Assembly (NCBI GenBank): GCA_009783805.1
Contig: WRCU01000116.1
Coordinates: 1-5,639 of the forward strand
From: Oscillospiraceae bacterium
GTDB taxonomy: Bacteria; Bacillota; Clostridia; WRCU01
Length of the DNA stretch: 5,639 nucleotides
Direction of reading: 5' to 3'
The position numbers and the translations under genes were made by a program. Below, in pieces: positions 5,355-5,639 of this stretch; within the stretch, counting starts at the first letter, position 1; each line of letters starts with the position of its first letter. The notes beneath the pieces were generated by a model that worked only from the letters and a program-made list of their open reading frames with translations, had not been told where the DNA came from and searched no databases.

Positions 5355-5639
5355 ATGAAGCTGTTCAAGGCATTGCCATTGTCATTGATCATCCTGCTTT
5401 CATCCTTCGCGTTCGCCTCATGCGGGTCGGGCGAGGATGGCATCGAGTTCGCCGACGACAACTTCAAGAAGGGTGTCATGACCGCCCTCAGCAAGACCTT
5501 GGGGGGCGTGACGTACGAGGAGGCGGAGTCCCTGACCTCACTCACCCTGTCGTCCACCCTCACGACGATCGAGGACATCGTGCACTTCCCGAACCTCACC
5601 CGCCTGACCCTCACGAAGCAGGAGACGAACAACATCGAC
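5355..5639 (+). CDS. Lipoprotein with leucine-rich repeats, 3' end cut off by window
   Basis: The first 95 residues of an exported protein are present and the frame runs off the window. The N-terminus MKLFKALPLSLIILLSSFAF is a signal peptide with a Lys-containing start and a hydrophobic core. It ends in FASCGSG, a lipobox-like site with Cys23 as the likely lipidated residue, so the protein should be anchored to a membrane outside the cytoplasm. After a GSGEDG linker comes FADDNFKKGVMTALSK, like the cap that precedes internalin-type repeats. Then LTSLTLSSTLTTIEDI (60-75) and HFPNLTRLTLTKQETNNID (77-95) follow the LxxLxLxxN pattern of bacterial 22-residue leucine-rich repeats. Such proteins usually mediate surface binding; the partner is unknown. 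It diverges from the radical SAM gene and has its own promoter, so a functional link is not implied. Confidence 0.8.
   Translation, partial: MKLFKALPLSLIILLSSFAFASCGSGEDGIEFADDNFKKGVMTALSKTLGGVTYEEAESLTSLTLSSTLTTIEDIVHFPNLTRLTLTKQETNNID

Noticed and set aside
5201..5635. A 144-codon minus-strand frame opposite the lipoprotein gene
   Set aside because: It overlaps the promoter and coding region of a plus-strand gene with a clear ribosome site, signal peptide and repeats, and shows no protein family pattern.

Overview
The window looks like a GC-rich bacterial chromosome segment. Strong Shine-Dalgarno sequences, sigma70-type promoters (TTGACA, 17-nt spacer, TATATT), an ATGA stop/start overlap and a bacterial lipoprotein signal all point to Bacteria. 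Codon use is GC-rich, yet AGG (Arg) and ATA (Ile) are common. Together with the polyamine gene set, the CxxxCxxC radical SAM protein and the unusual MetRS-like protein, this suggests an anaerobe, perhaps a Synergistota member or a Clostridia-like Firmicute. That placement is a low-confidence inference and nothing here proves it.

Layout. Five genes lie on the minus strand, read from right to left, and one partial gene lies on the plus strand at the right edge. In minus-strand order they are: a radical SAM protein of unknown function (5135-4167); a 317-nt gap holding GC hairpins, a near-consensus promoter and an inverted repeat; an Orn/Lys/Arg-type decarboxylase, probably the biosynthetic arginine decarboxylase SpeA (3849-2404); a short gap with a perfect 10-bp hairpin; the prokaryotic short-form S-adenosylmethionine decarboxylase SpeD (2306-1938); the agmatinase-family ureohydrolase SpeB (1941-1051), whose start overlaps the speD stop; a 111-nt gap with a promoter and a 17-bp palindrome; and a methionyl-tRNA-synthetase-like class I tRNA ligase (939 to beyond position 1). 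On the plus strand, diverging from the radical SAM gene, a leucine-rich-repeat lipoprotein gene starts at 5355 behind its own good promoter and runs off the right end.

How the genes work together. speA, speD and speB form a spermidine-type operon. Arginine is decarboxylated to agmatine, the ureohydrolase releases urea from agmatine (or from aminopropylagmatine), and SpeD makes the decarboxylated AdoMet that donates the aminopropyl group. No aminopropyltransferase (speE) is present, so it must lie elsewhere. The speD-speB coupling leaves open the aminopropylagmatine route. The radical SAM gene and the MetRS-like gene share the strand but appear to be separate transcription units.

I found no mobile element, CRISPR array, tRNA or rRNA. 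The less ordinary signals are the dyads placed at the speA and MetRS-like promoters, the hairpin between speA and speD, the altered HIGH motif and extra domain of the MetRS-like protein, and the uncharacterised radical SAM enzyme with extra C-terminal cysteines.
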